Assembly: GCF_900106945.1 (NCBI RefSeq)
Contig: NZ_FNNE01000007.1
Span: 186,001-250,000 of the forward strand
From: Marinobacter mobilis
Lineage (GTDB): Bacteria > Pseudomonadota > Gammaproteobacteria > Pseudomonadales > Oleiphilaceae
DNA length: 64,000 nucleotides
Direction of reading: 5' to 3'
The notes below the pieces were generated by a model. It was not told the DNA's origin, searched no databases, and saw only the letters and a list, made by a program, of their open reading frames with translations. The position numbers were made by a program, and so were the translations under genes. Positions 47,559 through 55,871 of this stretch are shown here, piece after piece; within the stretch, counting starts at the first letter, position 1; each line of letters begins with the position of its first letter.

Positions 47559-48368
47559 ATGAAAGACTACGCCCGACTAGGCTACCGACTGACCCTGTTC
47601 ACACTGTCACTGTCTGTGACGATTACAATCGCCTGCGGCGTCTCGCTGGCAGAGCTCCTGAGCCGCCGGCGCATTGATCGCACCCCATACGCTCGCTTCT
47701 GTTTTCACGGCGCGGCACGAAGCCTTGGGTTCAGGGTCCGCCAGCAGGGTGATGTCTCGACAGAACCGGTACTTTACTTGAGCAACCACATTTCCTGGTC
47801 CGATATACCGGTGCTGGGAGGGCAATCGCCACTGCGTTTTCTGTCGAAGGCTGAAGTCGGCAAGTGGCCGGTCATCGGGTGGCTGGCAGGTCAGGCGGGA
47901 ACGCTGTTTATCAAGCGAGGCGGGGGGAAATCCCTGCACTGTCGTCAGGAGATCGCCAATACCCTGACCGGGGGGCAATCGGTGCTGATCTTTCCAGAGG
48001 GCACAACCACCACGGGGTTGACGGTGCTACCGTTCCACAGCCGCCTGTTGTGGGCGGCGAAAGATGCCGGCGTCAACATCCAGCCCATCAGTATTGGTTA
48101 CCTGAGGGATGGACAGCCGGACCATCTGGCACCGTTTATTGGTGACGACGAGTTCCAGAGCCACATCCTCAGGATGCTGAAGCGCCCGTCAGTGGACGTT
48201 GGCGTGATATTCCATCCCAAGGTCACGATCGACGAGCATTCAGATCTGGATGCCCTGGCCGCGGAACTGCATCAGACCGTGAGCACAGGGCTGAAGCAGA
48301 TCCATCGCTGCCGCAGCCTGGATGACGTCACCAGCACTGGCGGCATGACGGCCCGCCAGACACCCTGA
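47559..48368 (+). CDS. olsA: Lyso-ornithine lipid O-acyltransferase (OlsA/PlsC family)
   Basis: A 269-residue membrane acyltransferase, predicted to add the second acyl chain to lyso-ornithine lipid. It has an N-terminal hydrophobic anchor (about 10-30), the catalytic NH-x4-D motif (His77 to Asp82, LSNHISWSD) and the FPEGTTT motif at 145-151. PlsC-family sequence alone cannot separate it from a lysophosphatidate acyltransferase; the olsB partner 29 nt upstream supports OlsA. It is convergent with the FKBP gene. Confidence 0.83.
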   Translation: MKDYARLGYRLTLFTLSLSVTITIACGVSLAELLSRRRIDRTPYARFCFHGAARSLGFRVRQQGDVSTEPVLYLSNHISWSDIPVLGGQSPLRFLSKAEVGKWPVIGWLAGQAGTLFIKRGGGKSLHCRQEIANTLTGGQSVLIFPEGTTTTGLTVLPFHSRLLWAAKDAGVNIQPISIGYLRDGQPDHLAPFIGDDEFQSHILRMLKRPSVDVGVIFHPKVTIDEHSDLDALAAELHQTVSTGLKQIHRCRSLDDVTSTGGMTARQTP

Positions 48369-48374
48369 GTCAGG

Positions 48375-48833
48375 TCAGAACAGCGGACGGTTGGCTTCGA
48401 CCTCTTCCTCGTTGGCCTCACGTTTGGCCATGATTTCGAGGTCGAAGTACAGGGTAAGGCCTGCCAGCGGGTGGTTGGCATCCACCTGCACCAGGTTTCC
48501 GTCAATACCCACCACCTTGACCACTTTGGCTTCGTCTCCGGTATTGGTCTGGAATTTCATGCCCACCCGGAGATCCTCGATACCCTCGAACGCCGACCTC
48601 GGTACTTTCCGCACCAGCTCCGGGTCATGCTCGCCGTAGGCCATGGCGGGCGGGATGGTTACCTCGAGACAGTCTCCGGGACCACGTTCGCGGACCGCTT
48701 CCTGAATACCCTGGATGACGCCATCGCTACCCATCAGAAAGTGCAGGGGCTCGCCCCCTTCGGAGGTATCGACCACCTCACCCACGGTGTTCTTGAGTCG
48801 ATAATGAACGGTATAGACAGCAGGCTTCTGCAT
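48375..48833 (-). CDS. FKBP-type peptidyl-prolyl isomerase (SlyD-like)
   Basis: A 152-residue FKBP isomerase of the SlyD/FkpB class. Visible parts are the FKBP strand LKNTVGEVVDTSEGG, the HFLMGSDGVIQGIQEAV helix, the inserted IF chaperone domain (about 68-125, RVGMKFQTNTGDEAKVV) and the return HPLAGLTLYFDLEI. It lacks the His-rich metal-binding tail of E. coli SlyD. It sits 5 nt downstream of the acetyl-CoA hydrolase-family gene on the same strand, so they may be co-transcribed. Confidence 0.9.
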   Translation of the reverse strand: MQKPAVYTVHYRLKNTVGEVVDTSEGGEPLHFLMGSDGVIQGIQEAVRERGPGDCLEVTIPPAMAYGEHDPELVRKVPRSAFEGIEDLRVGMKFQTNTGDEAKVVKVVGIDGNLVQVDANHPLAGLTLYFDLEIMAKREANEEEVEANRPLF

Positions 48834-48838
48834 TACAG

Positions 48839-51034
48839 TTACAATTTTCCTTTGGCCGAGGTCAGGCCAATCATATTGAGTGCGAGAATCAGCAGACGCT
48901 GATTCAGTTTATCGCTGAGCGTAGCCGGGCTATCCAGCCCCATACGCTGCAGCAGCGGCAGCAATTCACCAGCATCGGTAGACACCCGCAGGGCACCGAG
49001 CAGGACCGAGATTTTACCACGGGCTGAGCCGGTTGTTGCCTTGAGCGCTTTCAGCGCCTTGCCGAGGGTGAGCTCCTCCTCGGTAAAGTCACAGCCGAAC
49101 GGGAACGCCGGGAACAGGCCGTCTTCGCCGGGCACACGCAGGGCGGCCTGCAGGAACTCGGGCGTATTCCGCAGCCAGCTTTCCGGCATCTGGAACCCGG
49201 CATCCACCTTGCCAGCCTTCTTCGCCTGCTTCAGCAACCCGGCCTGAAAACGGGAATCCGCGATGCGGATCAGCTCCAGATACACCTGCTGATCCGATTT
49301 GCTCCGCAGGTCTGCAATGCCGTACTCGGTAATGACAATATCCCGCAAATGGCGGGGAATGGTGCAGTGACCATAGCTGAAGACAATGTTCGACACCACC
49401 TTGCCGCCCGCATGCCGGGTACTGCGCAGAGTCAGAATGGAACGAGCACCGGGAATCTCATGGGCCATGGCAACAAAGTTGTACTGACCACCCACACCAC
49501 TGACCACCCGGCCATCCTCCAGGCCGTCCGAAATCGCCTCGCCCTCCAGGGTGTACATCATTGCAGAATTAATAAAACGACTGTCCTTGCGCTGAGCCGC
49601 CTTCAATTGCTGGTTGCCAAAACGGTGATCGTAGAGGTGGTTGATGTAGTTGACGCTGGTCATGCAGATGCTGTCGCGTTCTTCCGGAGTCAGCTCTCGC
49701 AGTTGCTGGTAGAAATCACCGGGGCCCAGGTAGAAGCCCCCGTGCATGACCAGCCCGCCCTTGAGCTCCCTCCCCAGTGCCAGCTGTTCCAGACGCTGAC
49801 GGGCGTCGGGATCATCCAGATCCGGTTCCAGGGTCTGGTCGCGCACCACCAGCCGTCCACCTTTGAACACCACCTCATCATGAAAGATGCCATAGCGGGT
49901 CAGCCACTGAACATCCCGAGCCCGTAGCGGCGAGTCAATCAGTTCTGCCCCCCTCAGGGCATCGAGGCAGCCCAGAGTCACCCTGGGCCCGACCTTGCCC
50001 TCGTTCACCAGCGCCTGCAAACCGGCATGATCGTATACTTTTCGCTTGAGCACCCCTGCCTTCATCAGATGGCCAAAACCATCCACCATCATTTCACTGC
50101 ACCCGTACAGCCCCTGCTCAAACGGCCCCACTCCGCCAGCGTCAATCGCCACCGGATTGCGCTCTGCAACCTGCAGGCTGTCATAGACCGCGCGCCAGGC
50201 GTCGTTGTTCTGATGCCTCAGGATCGTACTGTGGACCAGCGCAGCGCCCAGCGAACCAATGCCGACCTGCAGGGTACCGCCATCCCTGAGCAGGGCGCTG
50301 GCATAAAATCCAATGGCATGATCTGCCGGACTGATCGCCATCTGCGGCACCGGGAACAACGGATATTCGGTTTTCTGGCGATCAAGTACCACATCAAAGC
50401 TGGCAATGGGCAGCTCCGCGTCGTGCCCCAGGTAAGGCAACTGGCGATTGGTTTCACCAATCAGCATCACCGGCTCGCCAGCGGCGGCCCGCTCATGGAA
50501 CACGGGCACCAGATCAAGCGTCAGATCCGGATTGCAACTGGTACTGACCCGCCTCATATCCGCAGACGGCGCCACCATCTGGGCCAGTACGTTAACGCCC
50601 TGGGCCAGCAAATCCCTCACCGCGTGGGTATAGTTCGTGCACACGTAGCTTTGCTGTTGTTTGCTGTGGTTCAGAAAACTTCCCGCCTTGAAGAAAAACT
50701 CCGAGACCTGAACATTCCCCGGCAACGTTCCGTCAACCACACCCCTGGCGTATTCGAGCTCCGGAATATCCCCGTACAGGCGCTGCACAAAGGGGCCGAG
50801 AAAGCGGCTTTCCAGGGAAGACTGACCGCGCGGAGCCAACATGGAAATCGCAGTGACAATGCGCAACTGGATGGAGGAGTCGGTCTGAGCCCGCCGATAC
50901 AGCGCGTTGGCAATCCGCACCGGCTTGCCAAGACCCAGCGGTAAACCGAGAACGATATTTCGCCCCACCCGCTCCAGCACCGCATCGACGCACGCGTCTT
51001 CGTCGCTCAGGATCACCGGCATATCTCTTTCCAT
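48839..51034 (-). CDS. Acetyl-CoA hydrolase/transferase family protein, long form
   Basis: A 731-residue protein of the acetyl-CoA hydrolase/CoA-transferase superfamily. The C-terminal half carries the family block GVGGQYNFVAMAHEIPGAR, LRSTRHAGGKVVSNIV and VITEYGIADLRSKSDQQ. The N-terminal half (about 1-330) is the first transferase domain. Classical enzymes are roughly 430-640 residues; this longer form includes an insert with LDDPDARQRLEQLALGREL between the halves. Substrate and whether it is a hydrolase or a transferase are unknown. Some annotations of similar proteins mention propionate or acetate metabolism. Confidence 0.85.
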   Translation of the reverse strand: MERDMPVILSDEDACVDAVLERVGRNIVLGLPLGLGKPVRIANALYRRAQTDSSIQLRIVTAISMLAPRGQSSLESRFLGPFVQRLYGDIPELEYARGVVDGTLPGNVQVSEFFFKAGSFLNHSKQQQSYVCTNYTHAVRDLLAQGVNVLAQMVAPSADMRRVSTSCNPDLTLDLVPVFHERAAAGEPVMLIGETNRQLPYLGHDAELPIASFDVVLDRQKTEYPLFPVPQMAISPADHAIGFYASALLRDGGTLQVGIGSLGAALVHSTILRHQNNDAWRAVYDSLQVAERNPVAIDAGGVGPFEQGLYGCSEMMVDGFGHLMKAGVLKRKVYDHAGLQALVNEGKVGPRVTLGCLDALRGAELIDSPLRARDVQWLTRYGIFHDEVVFKGGRLVVRDQTLEPDLDDPDARQRLEQLALGRELKGGLVMHGGFYLGPGDFYQQLRELTPEERDSICMTSVNYINHLYDHRFGNQQLKAAQRKDSRFINSAMMYTLEGEAISDGLEDGRVVSGVGGQYNFVAMAHEIPGARSILTLRSTRHAGGKVVSNIVFSYGHCTIPRHLRDIVITEYGIADLRSKSDQQVYLELIRIADSRFQAGLLKQAKKAGKVDAGFQMPESWLRNTPEFLQAALRVPGEDGLFPAFPFGCDFTEEELTLGKALKALKATTGSARGKISVLLGALRVSTDAGELLPLLQRMGLDSPATLSDKLNQRLLILALNMIGLTSAKGKL

Positions 51035-51221
51035 CGTCCACCCCTGACTGATTGTTTTACTGATAGCAAACGATGATCACACGACTCGAAGGCTCAGACA
51101 ACGTGAGCAGACAGGGAAGCAGAAGAGAGAGGAATCAGAGGGAATGGGTTTTACAGGAACAGGGAAGGCAAAACGGGAATGCAGGGGGATGAAGCCAAGG
51201 CACCGGAAGACCGATGGGAGT

Positions 51222-51536
51222 TCAGAAATCCCACTTGAAATTCAGGCAGGCTCCCCGCTCGAGCAAGGCCACACCGTGATCCTGCCGGACTGCGTCGGAA
51301 GCATAATTCTTGCCGCCATCACCACGGGTAAAACTCCAGCTCAGCAGGCGGGACCCGATTTCGGTCAGGGCATCACTTTCATCACGCACAAAATCCCCCG
51401 ACATTTCTTCCTGCAGCTCATACACCGTATCCGGGGAGATTTCATAGTCAAACGCGTTGCGATCAGCGGCTTCCGCCCTGACAACGAATGCGACCATATT
51501 AAGAGCAAGTAAAGCGACAAAGATGCGAACGATCAT
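51222..51536 (-). CDS. Small secreted protein of unknown function
   Basis: A 104-residue protein with a clear signal peptide (MIVRIFVALLALNMVAFVVR, cleavage near AEA-AD at residues 21-24) and a mature part of about 80 residues with one cysteine near the end (RGACLNFKWDF). The frame extends far upstream to 51878, but only the ATG at 51536 gives a secretion signal and avoids reading through the neighbouring regulatory region. I do not recognise a family. It is divergent from the glycosyltransferase-PAP2 operon. Confidence 0.7.
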   Translation of the reverse strand: MIVRIFVALLALNMVAFVVRAEAADRNAFDYEISPDTVYELQEEMSGDFVRDESDALTEIGSRLLSWSFTRGDGGKNYASDAVRQDHGVALLERGACLNFKWDF

Positions 51537-51703
51537 GATAAGCCTGACTACGTAAATGCGAATCGGATTGTAGAGATTGATTAGCCTAAAGTCTAACCAA
51601 TACAGGCCTGAGATCTGTGAAATTGAGCACACTCGGCAGGTTATTTTGTCACCAAATGTACGCTTTTGATGTCGGATTATTGTCAATCCGCCCCGAGGGT
51701 AAC

Positions 51704-51759
51704 AGGTCAACAGAATGTCACCGTTCTGTCCCGGAACTGTCACACAGGATTTCCATAGT
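51704..51759 (+). promoter_or_regulatory. PhoB-like box array and promoter of the glycosyltransferase-PAP2 operon
   Basis: Heptamers at 11-bp steps: AGGTCAA (51704), ATGTCAC (51715), CTGTCCC (51726), CTGTCAC (51737), each separated by 4 nt. A -10-like CATAGT lies at 51754-51759, 10 nt after the last half-site, the spacing seen in Pho promoters. The stretch from CTGTCAC through GATT to CATAG resembles the olsB promoter, so both are probably read by the same regulator. Confidence 0.65.
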
Positions 51760-51789
51760 GGTAGCCAGAAAGATGGAAACGGTGAATCA

Positions 51790-53007
51790 ATGACAGAACA
51801 ACAGGTCTCTCCCAGCCATAACCGGCATATCGTGGTCGTTTCGGAAACCTTCCCCCCTGAAATCAATGGGGTGGCCAATACGCTGCGCCATCTTTGTCAG
51901 GGACTGTTGAAACAGGGCCACCGGATTTCGGTCGTACGCCCACGCCAACGGCATGAATCCACGGGAAACGTGACCAGCGCCGGACAGGCCCTGTTTACAG
52001 ACGAGCATCTGGTGGCGGGCACCCCCCTGCCCGGCTACCCGGACCTGCGGTTCGGTCTCACCCGCTCGGCCCGACTGACCCGACTCTGGAAGCGCACACG
52101 CCCCGACGCCATCTATGTTGCCACCCAGGGCCCGCTGGGAGTCGCAGCCGTCAGCGCCGCACGACAGCTTGGCATTCCGGTCAGCTCCGGCTTCCACACC
52201 AATTTTCACACCTACAGCCGCTACTACGGTGCCGGATTTCTGGAAAAGCTGCTGTGCGGGTACGGTCGCTGGTTCCACAACCGCACCGCAATCACCCTGG
52301 TGCCAACACGCAAGATGCAGACCGTCGTCAACGCCATGGGCGTTCATCCCACGGGCCTCTGGAGCCGGGGTGTGGACTGCAATCGCTTCAACCCTCACAA
52401 GCGCGACGACGCCTTGCGAGCGTCCTGGAACGTGGAGGCGAACGACCGGGTTGTGCTCTATGTCGGCAGACTGGCATCAGAAAAGAACCTGCAGATGGCC
52501 GCTACCTGTTTCGAGCGCATCCGCAACCTGCACCCCCGGACCCGCTTTGTACTGGTGGGTGACGGTCCGCTCCGAAAACGTATGGCCGAACGCCACCCCG
52601 ACTATATCTTCTGCGGCATGCAACGGGGTGAAGACCTGGCGCGGCACTATGCGTCTGGCGACATCTTCCTTTTCCCCAGCAAGACCGACACCTTTGGCAA
52701 TGTGGTCACCGAGGCCATGGCCAGCGGACTGGCGGTGGTCGCTTATGACGACGCCGCGGCCAGCGAACACATCAGCCATGAAGGCAATGGTATGAAAGCG
52801 GATCTGACCGATGACGACGGCTTTATCGACGCCGCCCTCAAACTGGTCGATCAACCCACGTTACTCAACCGAATCCGGGCCCAGGCTCGCCTGGACGCCC
52901 TGGACCTGAACTGGCACGTCCAGATTGAACAATTTGAACAGCTGGTGCTGAACCAGAAACACAGGGTCAAATATCATGCAACCAAGCAAAGCATCCCGCT
53001 TCTTTGA
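51790..53007 (+). CDS. GT4-family glycosyltransferase, probable glycolipid synthase
   Basis: A 405-residue GT-B fold glycosyltransferase. The N-terminal acceptor domain has VVSETFPPEINGVANTLRH and SGFHTNFHTYSRYYGAGF; the C-terminal donor domain has LYVGRLASEKN, VLVGDGPLRKR and the EX7E-type FGNVVTEAMASGLAVVAYD. The pattern matches the alpha-mannosyl/glucosyltransferase branch that includes SqdX and MgtA, which act on lipid acceptors. I take the ATG at 51790: the longer frame from 51715 runs through the PhoB-like boxes. The PAP2 gene overlaps it by 32 nt. Substrate is inferred from context, not shown. Confidence 0.82.
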   Translation: MTEQQVSPSHNRHIVVVSETFPPEINGVANTLRHLCQGLLKQGHRISVVRPRQRHESTGNVTSAGQALFTDEHLVAGTPLPGYPDLRFGLTRSARLTRLWKRTRPDAIYVATQGPLGVAAVSAARQLGIPVSSGFHTNFHTYSRYYGAGFLEKLLCGYGRWFHNRTAITLVPTRKMQTVVNAMGVHPTGLWSRGVDCNRFNPHKRDDALRASWNVEANDRVVLYVGRLASEKNLQMAATCFERIRNLHPRTRFVLVGDGPLRKRMAERHPDYIFCGMQRGEDLARHYASGDIFLFPSKTDTFGNVVTEAMASGLAVVAYDDAAASEHISHEGNGMKADLTDDDGFIDAALKLVDQPTLLNRIRAQARLDALDLNWHVQIEQFEQLVLNQKHRVKYHATKQSIPLL

Positions 53008-53542
53008 GGCCGTGGACCAGCGCGAGTTTGCGCTATGCCAGACCATCAACCGGTCCTTGCGCTTTCGCCCGGTCCACAGCTATTTCCAACTGGTCAGCCG
53101 CCTGGGCGATGGCTGGTTCTGGTATGCACTCATTCTCATGCTGCCCGTACTGCAGCCCGACGATGGCCTGGCTGTCGCGTTGCTGATGGCGGCAACCGGC
53201 CTCAGCTGCACGCTGACGTACAAACTGCTTAAAAGATGGCTGATCCGGGAGCGCCCCTTTATTTCCTTCCCCAGCATCAACTGCGGCACTCCGCCACTGG
53301 ACCGCTACAGTTTTCCGTCCGGGCACACCCTGCATGCCGCCTGCTTCAACAGCCTGCTGGCGGTGCTCGCCCCCGAGATTGCCTGGCTGTTGCTGCCGTT
53401 CACGCTGAGCGTTGCCGCATCACGGGTCGTGCTGGGCCTGCATTATCCCAGCGATGTCGCAGCTGGCGCAGTGATTGGCAGCACTATGGGACTGGTCGCA
53501 GCCTACAGCCTTGCCGACACCTTCAGAGCCCTGTTCGGCTAG
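52976..53542 (+). CDS. PAP2-family phosphatase
   Basis: A 188-residue membrane phosphatase with about five hydrophobic segments and the full PAP2 signature: KRWLIRERP (86-94), PSGH (114-117) and SR-x5-HYPSD (149-160). Family members dephosphorylate phosphatidate, lyso-phosphatidate, undecaprenyl diphosphate or phosphatidylglycerophosphate. The gene begins 32 nt inside the glycosyltransferase gene, so translation is probably coupled. A phosphatidate phosphatase supplying diacylglycerol to the glycosyltransferase is the simplest reading. It is convergent with dinB, whose stop is adjacent. Confidence 0.87.
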   Translation: MQPSKASRFFEAVDQREFALCQTINRSLRFRPVHSYFQLVSRLGDGWFWYALILMLPVLQPDDGLAVALLMAATGLSCTLTYKLLKRWLIRERPFISFPSINCGTPPLDRYSFPSGHTLHAACFNSLLAVLAPEIAWLLLPFTLSVAASRVVLGLHYPSDVAAGAVIGSTMGLVAAYSLADTFRALFG

Positions 53543-54613
53543 TTACTCGAACAGGCGCAGCTGCTGAACGGGCGAGCGGTCATCCCGGAACCGCACCCCC
53601 ACCCCGAGCAAGCGCACCGGTCGCCCGTCATCCTTGACCAATTCATCCAGCAACGGCAGAAAGTGCTCGCTGTCCGGAGGATCAAGCCGGTCACTTACCC
53701 GTTCCAGGGTATGTGTCGAAAAGTCGCTGTAACGAACCTTGACGAACAATTTGTGAATGGGTCTCGATGCGCCCTTGCGGGACAACCGGCGCTGAAGCTC
53801 CAACGCCAGCTCCTCCCGCACGGCCAGGCAGGCAGCCTTGTCGGGCAGATCCCGGGAGAACGTCCGCTCAACGCTGACCGACTTGATGCTTCGGCTGACC
53901 TCCACTGGCCGGTCATCCTCACCATTGGCCATCTGGTGAAGGCGATATCCCTGACGACCAAATCGCTCAACCAGCCACTCCGGGCGCTGTTCGCGCAAAT
54001 CGCCACAGGTAGCAAGCCCCAGTTCGTGCAGTTTCCTCGCCGTTACCGCACCCACCCCGAACAATTTCTCGACCGGCAGATCACGCACAAAATCCAGCAC
54101 CTGATCCGGCCGGATGACATACAGGCCATCCGGTTTCTCCCAGTCACTGGCAATCTTCGCCAGAAACTTGTTGGGGGCCACGCCCGCTGAGACGGTGATC
54201 CCGACCTTCTGACGAACTCGCTCACGCAGCTCCCGCGCCATCAACGTGGCGCTGCCCTGGCAAGCGTCAACTTCACTTACATCCAGAAAAGCCTCATCCA
54301 GGGACAATGGCTCCACCAGATCCGTCAGCTCACGAAAGATCGCCATGACCTGGGCCGACACCTCCCGGTATCGCGCCATGTTCAACGGCACAAAGACCAG
54401 GCCCGGACACAGCCTGCGGGCTTCCGAGGCGGACATGGCGGAACGTACCCCAAAGGCCCTGGCACGGTAGTTACAGGTGGTCACGACACCACGCCCCCCG
54501 TCACCGCCGACCGCCAGCGGAACTTCCCTCAGGGAGGGGTCGTCGAGCATCTCCACCGCTGCGTAAAAGCAGTCGCAGTCGACATGTATGATTTTTCGCT
54601 GACCGCTCACCAT
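53543..54613 (-). CDS. dinB: DNA polymerase IV
   Basis: Y-family translesion polymerase. The catalytic carboxylates are present in [13 protein letters not shown] and [13 protein letters not shown]; the palm and fingers (about 1-165), thumb with [14 protein letters not shown], and little finger (about 240-345) can be followed. The C-terminus QQLRLFE contains a beta-clamp binding motif (QLxLF). The frame opens at 54652; I choose the ATG at 54613, giving 356 residues. A GTG one codon later has better spacing from AGGTGAG and is an alternative. No LexA site was seen with confidence. Confidence 0.95.
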   Translation of the reverse strand: MVSGQRKIIHVDCDCFYAAVEMLDDPSLREVPLAVGGDGGRGVVTTCNYRARAFGVRSAMSASEARRLCPGLVFVPLNMARYREVSAQVMAIFRELTDLVEPLSLDEAFLDVSEVDACQGSATLMARELRERVRQKVGITVSAGVAPNKFLAKIASDWEKPDGLYVIRPDQVLDFVRDLPVEKLFGVGAVTARKLHELGLATCGDLREQRPEWLVERFGRQGYRLHQMANGEDDRPVEVSRSIKSVSVERTFSRDLPDKAACLAVREELALELQRRLSRKGASRPIHKLFVKVRYSDFSTHTLERVSDRLDPPDSEHFLPLLDELVKDDGRPVRLLGVGVRFRDDRSPVQQLRLFE

Positions 54614-54828
54614 CTCACCTGCATTCCAAAGGAGCCAACCCGGTTCCACCATGTCAGCACATTTTACATAGCGTCCGACAAGACGGCTAAAGAATCATTT
54701 ATTCTACATACATATCATGCACATAAATATTTAGGCCTAACTTTTGCTTGATAACACTCACCGTAGGATTTGCCCCTTAACCTCAAGGGCTTACCCCACT
54801 GACGAAAACACATGACAAGGAGAAAGTT

Positions 54829-55608
54829 ATGAGCCTTACAACTAACAGCTTCGCGGCAGCCGCGGCTGCCATCGCCCTTACAACCGTTTCGATTGCCAAC
54901 GCCGATGTTATCCGCATCGACGAAACCGCATTCACTCCGGATGCCGGCCTGATCACTTTCAGTGAATACTCGCTCGGCACAGTCAACCCAACTTACAACC
55001 CCGTGGATTATGGCGGTGGCGCTGGCGCCCCCACTGTAACCTTTGGCGGCTATTTTACCGGCCAGAGCCTGGGCGGCGCTGGTGACTGTCCTGCGGGCGC
55101 AGCCCTGACCGGGTGTGTCATTGGCACCCCGACTGGCCCGCTGTCCCTGGATCCGACCTCGCCGGATACCTTCATCACCAACGACGGCGCTAACCCGACG
55201 TCTCCGGTCCTGTCTGGCAGCCCGACCTTCAATGGCGCCATCTCCATCCTGTTTGATACCGACATCGCCGGTGTTGGCCTCGACGGTGGTTACTTCAACG
55301 CCATTGGCGGCACCGCCATCACGGCGTTTGACCGCGATGGCAACATCATCGGCCAGGTGTTCAACGAAGGCCTCGGTATCGAATTCCTTGGTCTCGTCAC
55401 CGAAGACGGCGCTAACGCCATCGCCGGCCTGCAGTTCAGCCTGGTTGGCGCGGAGCCTGCCGGGTTCGCGATTGACAACCTGCGCTTTGGCACTGGCGAT
55501 CAGATCGTCGTCCCACCGGTTGCCGGCGTACCTGAGCCGGGCAGCATTGCGCTGCTGGGTCTTGGTCTGGCCGGACTGGGTCTGAGCCGTCGTAAAAAGC
55601 AGGCCTGA
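54829..55608 (+). CDS. PEP-CTERM sorting-domain secreted protein
   Basis: A 259-residue exported protein. It opens with a signal peptide (MSLTTNSFAAAAAAIALTTV, cleavage near ANA-DV at residue 24) and ends in a PEP-CTERM signal: PEP motif in VPEPGSIALL, hydrophobic helix, then basic RRKK. This targets a protein to an exosortase, and usually to the cell surface or EPS. The middle is Gly/Asp/Thr-rich and probably a beta-sandwich like other PEP-CTERM proteins. GGAGA precedes the ATG. Neither exosortase nor partner genes are in the window. Confidence 0.88.
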   Translation: MSLTTNSFAAAAAAIALTTVSIANADVIRIDETAFTPDAGLITFSEYSLGTVNPTYNPVDYGGGAGAPTVTFGGYFTGQSLGGAGDCPAGAALTGCVIGTPTGPLSLDPTSPDTFITNDGANPTSPVLSGSPTFNGAISILFDTDIAGVGLDGGYFNAIGGTAITAFDRDGNIIGQVFNEGLGIEFLGLVTEDGANAIAGLQFSLVGAEPAGFAIDNLRFGTGDQIVVPPVAGVPEPGSIALLGLGLAGLGLSRRKKQA

Positions 55609-55654
55609 GGCTCTGTCGGCAGCCGCCGACGGGGACTGACACAGCCCGCGACAA

Positions 55655-55685
55655 AGCCCCTGCTGTAATGGCGGGGGCTTTTTTA
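55655..55685 (+). terminator. Terminator after the PEP-CTERM gene
   Basis: AGCCCCTGC (55655-55663) pairs with GCGGGGGCT (55671-55679) with one G-T pair; a TTTTTT run follows at 55679-55684. This is a standard intrinsic terminator, 46 nt after the stop. Confidence 0.88.
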
Positions 55686-55871
55686 TGGCAATTCATCCCC
55701 ATTCCAGGCCATTTCAGGAGCCACCCGCCCATGGGGCAGCCATGCCTCTGCCAACCGCCGCCAACTTGCGGTACCATGCCAGTCACTCCGGGCGAGCCTT
55801 CCCGCACCGGTCCAGGCCGGGCCACAGTCGGACACCTCGCCGAGAAAAAACCTATGACGGATGGTGAACCC

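Noticed and set aside
51222..51878. 218-residue version of the small secreted protein
   Set aside because: The extra N-terminal 114 residues run through the Pho-like promoter region and have no signal peptide at the correct position; the shorter frame from 51536 is better.
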